NCBI GenBank assembly: GCA_002633315.1
Contig: NWBN01000032.1
Location: forward strand, 96,008 to 160,007
Length of the DNA stretch: 64,000 bases
Direction: 5' to 3'
Source of the DNA: Bacteroidales bacterium Phil6
Lineage (GTDB): Bacteria; Bacteroidota; Bacteroidia; Bacteroidales; F082
The translations under genes and the position numbers were made by a program. This document shows, one piece after another, positions 62,685 to 64,000 of the stretch (its first letter is position 1; every line of letters begins with the position of its first letter). The notes below the pieces were generated by a model that was given only the letters and a program-made list of their open reading frames with translations, did not search any database and had not been told where the DNA came from.

Positions 62685-63668
62685 ATGAATAGGCTTTTCA
62701 TATTATTGACATTAACCGTTTTATTTTTTATTGATGTCAATGCGGAACAGAAAAAATATGTAGTCAAAAGCGACACTGACGGGTTGCCGTTAAGTGTAAT
62801 GGTTGTGACACCGGACAATGCAAAAGTAAAAGGCATTTTACAGATCGTTCATGGTATGGCTGAACATAAAGAAAGGTATATACCTTTTATGGAATTTATG
62901 GCAAATAACGGATATGCGTGTGTTATTCATGACCATAGAGGGCATGGTGCCTCTGTCTTGTCTTCCGACGACTTGGGCTATTTTTATGATGGAGGCTATG
63001 AGGCAATGATTGCCGATGCTATTCAAATCGGAGAATGGATGCAACAACAATATCCGGAAGTACCTTTATATCTTTTCGGACATAGTATGGGTTCAATGGT
63101 AGTACGGTCTTATACTAAGCGTTATGATAAAAATCTTGATGGTCTGATAGTATGCGGAAGTCCGAGCTACAATATTGCATCCGGTGTAGGAATACGTTTG
63201 TCTGCCAAAGCGGCACGCAAATATGGAGATCATTACCGTTCGGAAAAACTACATAAACTATCATTCGGTTCATTTAATAAAAACATTAAAGATGCTACAT
63301 CGCCCAACTCATGGATTTGCACTGATATTAATATCGTAAATCAGTATGATGACAATCCTTTGTGTAATTTTGTCTTTACTACCAATGGTTTTGAGAATCT
63401 TTTCCGTCTTATGTGCGACACATACGATAAAGAGAACTGGAAAATGGAAAATCCCGAATTGCCAATTTTATTTATTGCCGGGAAGGATGATCCTTGTATT
63501 GTAAATCAACGCAAATTCTACAAAGCTGTAAGGTTTATGGAAAAAAGAGGCTATTCCAATGTCCATTCCAAATTGTATGATAATATGAGGCATGAAATTC
63601 TTAACGAAATCGAGAAAGAAAAAGTTTGGAATGATATCTTAGCAACATTGAATTATTGGAACAAATAA
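62685..63668 (+). CDS. Exported alpha/beta hydrolase, monoacylglycerol-lipase/lysophospholipase type, 327 aa
   Basis: Serine hydrolase of the Hydrolase_4 group. Signal peptide of about 20 residues (MNRLFILLTLTVLFF, ending VNAEQ). The nucleophile elbow is LFGHSMGSM, the acid is in FIAGKDDPCIV and the His in NMRHEILNE, so the triad is complete. The HDHRGHGAS segment is the oxyanion-loop region typical of monoacylglycerol lipases. Start at 62685 is supported by the promoter box and signal peptide. Natural substrate unknown, lipid ester likely. Confidence 0.88.
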   Translation: MNRLFILLTLTVLFFIDVNAEQKKYVVKSDTDGLPLSVMVVTPDNAKVKGILQIVHGMAEHKERYIPFMEFMANNGYACVIHDHRGHGASVLSSDDLGYFYDGGYEAMIADAIQIGEWMQQQYPEVPLYLFGHSMGSMVVRSYTKRYDKNLDGLIVCGSPSYNIASGVGIRLSAKAARKYGDHYRSEKLHKLSFGSFNKNIKDATSPNSWICTDINIVNQYDDNPLCNFVFTTNGFENLFRLMCDTYDKENWKMENPELPILFIAGKDDPCIVNQRKFYKAVRFMEKRGYSNVHSKLYDNMRHEILNEIEKEKVWNDILATLNYWNK

Positions 63669-63688
63669 AATAAACATTAAAAAATCAA

Positions 63689-63718
63689 GGTGGTGTAAAT
63701 CATGAATGACACACCACC
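63689..63718. terminator. Hairpin between convergent genes, probable bidirectional terminator
   Basis: GGTGGTGT (63689-63696) pairs with ACACCACC (63711-63718), 14-nt loop. T residues follow on the minus strand. Confidence 0.6.
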
Positions 63719-63745
63719 GAATTTTATTGTAGATAATCAAAAAAA

Positions 63746-64000
63746 TCAAACTCTCTTTCGTGGTTTGGGAGCGGGCTTTTTATCTTTCTCAGGTTTTGGT
63801 TTGTCCAAGTCTTCCGGTCTCACCTTGTCTTTTGGAGCCGGTTTGGGTTTGTCCAAATCCTCCGGTCTTACCTTGTCTTCAGGAGCCGGTTGGGGTTTGT
63901 CCAAATCTTCCGGTCTCACCTTGTCTTTAGGAGCCGGTTTGGGTTTGTCCAAGTCTTCCGGTCGAGCCTTATCTTCAGGAGCCGGTTTTGGTTTGTCCAA
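63746..64000 (-). CDS. C-terminal part of a protein with 16-residue Pro/Lys/Asp repeats, truncated by window edge
   Basis: Open frame that runs off the right edge of the window; only the last 84 or so residues are present. It consists of a 16-residue unit, DKVRPEDLDKPKPAPK and close variants, about four copies, then a basic tail DKKPAPKPRKRV. The first in-window codon read as a start is an internal TTG (Leu), so the true start lies outside. No fold can be named; Pro-rich, alternating-charge repeats are often extended spacers in envelope proteins. The stop is 27 bases from the terminator hairpin shared with the hydrolase gene. Confidence 0.65.
   Translation of the reverse strand: MDKPKPAPEDKARPEDLDKPKPAPKDKVRPEDLDKPQPAPEDKVRPEDLDKPKPAPKDKVRPEDLDKPKPEKDKKPAPKPRKRV
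63800..64000. repeat. 48-bp tandem repeat, four full units and a partial one
   Basis: The sequence TTTGTCCAA recurs at 63800, 63848, 63896, 63944 and 63992, exactly 48 bp apart. Units differ by a few substitutions, mostly silent or conservative. Encodes the 16-residue unit of the overlapping gene. Confidence 0.93.

Noticed and set aside
63800..64000. Repeat array as a CRISPR candidate
   Set aside because: Units are contiguous 48-bp coding repeats in one frame, with no unique spacers and no cas genes in the window.

Overview
This is a low-GC, gene-dense chromosomal stretch from a member of the Bacteroidota, most likely order Bacteroidales. The evidence is consistent across the window. Promoters carry the Bacteroidota -7 element TAnnTTTG and most genes lack a Shine-Dalgarno sequence. 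Two secreted proteins end in type IX secretion sorting domains, and the T9SS response regulator PorX is present. Many genes belong to families largely restricted to the phylum (DUF1573, DUF3078, DUF3127, DUF4199, DUF4293, DUF4831, DUF6427, split transketolase, Rho with a long disordered insertion). I cannot name the genus from sequence alone.

Layout. 1-8 kb: C-terminal transketolase subunit (start codon cut by the window edge), a GNAT acetyltransferase, tRNA-Met, a DUF1573 protein, an aminotransferase, a NamZ/DUF1343 exo-muramidase, a LolC-type permease and a XerD-type recombinase. 8-19 kb: an Omp28-like T9SS cargo protein, Mpl ligase, Rho, a cluster of envelope proteins, RlmB, L19 and TrmD. 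19-25 kb: a T9SS subtilase, two tRNA-Leu genes, porX-tsaE and an alanine dehydrogenase gene that reads as frameshifted. 24.6-32 kb: aroB, aroA, a LutA-like protein, a glycosyltransferase, purD, DUF6427 and RNase HII. 32.6-38.9 kb: a catabolic operon, kamE - CoA-transferase B - crotonase - hbd - bcd - etfB - etfA, that links lysine fermentation to butyryl-CoA. 39-49 kb: gyrA, a TPR protein, a DUF3127 protein with an SSB-like tail, transporters and gmhA with a HAD phosphatase. 49-54 kb: small membrane and acidic proteins, a GT2 glycosyltransferase, SRP RNA, an aquaporin and pncB. 54.4-58.1 kb: the complete riboflavin operon ribD-ribE-ribBA-ribH behind an FMN riboswitch with a terminator directly in front of ribD. 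58-64 kb: aroC, a DUF349 protein, a trans-sulfuration enzyme, a lipase-like hydrolase and the C-terminal end of a protein built from 16-residue repeats.

How the genes work together. Three shikimate steps (aroB, aroA, aroC), all of riboflavin synthesis and one NAD salvage step are encoded here. Bcd and EtfAB need FAD, which derives from riboflavin. NamZ and Mpl both point to use of peptidoglycan fragments. PorX and two CTD-bearing proteins point to an active type IX secretion system.

Most of the window is conserved core genome. I see no phage, insertion sequence, CRISPR array or recognised defence island. The more unusual points are the broken alanine dehydrogenase, the kamE-led operon lacking its obligate partner genes and carrying structured RNA, the SSB-tip DUF3127 protein, an ExoX-C-like protein with a long acidic tail, and the 48-bp repeat gene at the right edge.
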